Source: Phoronis australis | Lineage: Eukaryota; Phoronida; Phoronidae | Direction: 5' to 3' | DNA length: 64,000 bases | Assembly: GCA_002633005.1 (NCBI GenBank) | Contig: NMRA01000359.1 | Location: 337,438-401,437, forward strand | In this document: one piece after another, positions 62,491-64,000 of the stretch | Layout: every line of letters starts with the position of its first letter | Position numbering within the stretch: position 1 is the first letter of the stretch | Notes under the pieces: model-generated | The model's database searches: none | Told to the model about the DNA's origin: nothing | The model's input: only the letters and a program-made list of their open reading frames with translations | Translations under genes and position numbers: made by a program

Positions 62491-64000
62491 TTTGAAATGG
62501 AACGAGGAAACAAGCAGATCTGTTCATGAGGAAACGCACAAAAGTATTTACAATAATATGTCAATTTTGCGAAGTGTCAAAAAGTAGGACATTATGATCT
62601 TGTGGTAGGATAAAAATTCAGACAGCGGGATAGTTGGCAAGTAAACATTCTTTATTGTTTCTCAAAACTGGAAAAGAATAGAAACACCTTCAGAAAGAAT
62701 TAACTCATTTATCCCTAGAAAAATATCATCGACCGCTTTCAGGCCAGAATCGGTCTCGAGTACTTTAGTAACATAACTGATGGATTACATCGATTTCTTA
62801 ATTTTTGGTAATCAAAGAAATGTATCTAAAACATGCAAATTCTTTTCGAAACCTATAATTCCGTTGATTTCCTGAATTCCGTCATCCCAAAAAATCAGAG
62901 TCGCTATTGGCAAAGCAATACGATTACCCAGCCATCATGAAGATGACGCAACAATGAACATTCTCATGGAAATGCTCAACTGATTCACCTTGCAAGTAAA
63001 AAGTCAAATGTAATCAAAATCTACACCATGTCAGAAGATTTACCTGTAAATTACTACATAGATTACAAATTCACCCACAAAACTACTTGCCATTCAGTAA
63101 TCCAAACTTTGTCTATGTCTTTTAACAAGTTGTGAAATTGACATAAAACCATGGCTGAAAACGACAACATTTTTAGCATGTGGCCAAGTAAGTAAATTGC
63201 GCTGGCTAGCTCCTGATTGGATAAATTTCAACTGTTCGTAAACGTAAAAGATCAACAAGCATCAAAAAGTGCAAAGGTCAGACAGGTAAGTCGGACTTTG
63301 TTGGGTTTCATGTTCTTCAGTATTAAACAGGGTTCGATATGGCAACATGTTGCTCGCCAATGTGACCTCAGATTTTGTTCGGCAACCTCAGGGTCCCACT
63401 GACAACAGTCAATGGGCTTGGCAGTGAAGTCGATTTCATTGACAATTCAGGGCGACTCCGCAGCATTAGTCCTCTCTGTTATAAGAAAGAATCAAATACA
63501 CGAATTTTCGATCATCTTTGTGTCCCCTTTACAGTGAAGATATGACGAGTCTCATGCAACTCTCAGTGGAGTTTAAGATTTTCGTGTGTAACGAAGGAGA
63601 CAGTCGTCTGCAGAATCACGCTTAACAATGGGAGCTCATTTCAATCTACCCAACCTTTTATTTACCTCTACAGCATAAGTAGAGAAGAAAGTATACTGCA
63701 TAAACTAGTACACAAGAAAACAGATAGGTCGGAAGTCAGATATAAATGCGCCGCGATTCTGGCGCGGTCGCAATATCACCGTTATGTAACTCGCATCTAG
63801 ATCGCTGAGATTGGCTGTTGCTTGACCTTCAATCATGGACATTCATTGTCTCACCCAGATCGAAGGTCAAGCAGTAGATAATCACGCGTGCCACGAATTG
63901 GCAAGATTGCAAACCCCACCATAGCAAAGGTTACTGCACACCTCGCCACACTTCCAGCCCATCTTTATTCCTATGTAATAGAATACGAAGTATTCCCTTC
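62491..64000. other. No gene recognised
   Basis: AT-rich, then a more GC-balanced last 300 bp. The ICE1 first exon or promoter could lie here or beyond. A GCTTGACCTTC / GAAGGTCAAGC inverted pair (63820-63830, 63862-63872) is the only structure noted. Confidence 0.4.

Overview
This is a eukaryotic window, AT-rich (roughly 37-40 % GC by eye), with small exons, GT-AG introns of about 0.2-7.5 kb and many short DNA transposons. A KLC-type TPR protein of the NB-ARC/TPR class, THAP-bearing transposon remnants and high allelic divergence suggest an outbred marine invertebrate (invertebrate deuterostome or lophotrochozoan). The sequence alone does not fix the phylum. There are two large multi-exon genes in convergent orientation. 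(1) Plus strand, about 2.0-11.4 kb: the last eight exons of PCCA, the biotin-carrying alpha subunit of mitochondrial propionyl-CoA carboxylase, ending in the biotinyl domain with its AMKM motif. (2) Minus strand, about 61.1 down to 18.6 kb: almost all of ICE1 (little elongation complex subunit 1). I rebuilt it as 19 exons: an N-terminal coiled coil, one 3-kb exon for a disordered Ser/Pro-rich middle, and a conserved helical C-terminal domain. Its first exon was not found. Two plus-strand genes lie inside ICE1 introns: an intronless-looking NB-ARC-type C-terminal half with seven TPRs (22.3-24.1 kb), and a small single-Ig transmembrane protein (52.05-52.52 kb) with an aspartate inside its membrane helix. 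A third, weaker candidate is a basic small exon at 44.78-44.99 kb behind two E-boxes. Two stretches occur twice, each joined by a single n: PCCA exons (about 1.84-4.38 and 4.69-6.82 kb) and ICE1 exons (about 31.5-33.95 and 33.95-36.03 kb). Coding differences seen between copies are synonymous and each n cuts through an exon, so these are most likely two haplotypes joined end to end by the assembler. They act as a natural experiment: a LINE and two MITEs are present in one copy and cleanly absent from the other, giving target-site duplications. Layout: 1-1.83 kb LINE reverse transcriptase with one stop; 1.84-11.6 kb PCCA; 11.6-18.6 kb gene-free repeats (foldback element, GTTGCATGAAAC MITE); 18.6-61.1 kb ICE1 with nested genes, five CAGGGCTTGGAAT MITE copies in the window (four here), a 2.2-kb THAP transposon and its 179-bp deletion derivative, a SINE, minisatellites and palindromes; 61.1-64 kb no gene recognised, one large MITE. 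The genes are not a functional pathway: PCCA is mitochondrial metabolism, ICE1 is nuclear snRNA transcription, and the nested TPR and Ig proteins look like signalling or immune-type molecules of unknown role.
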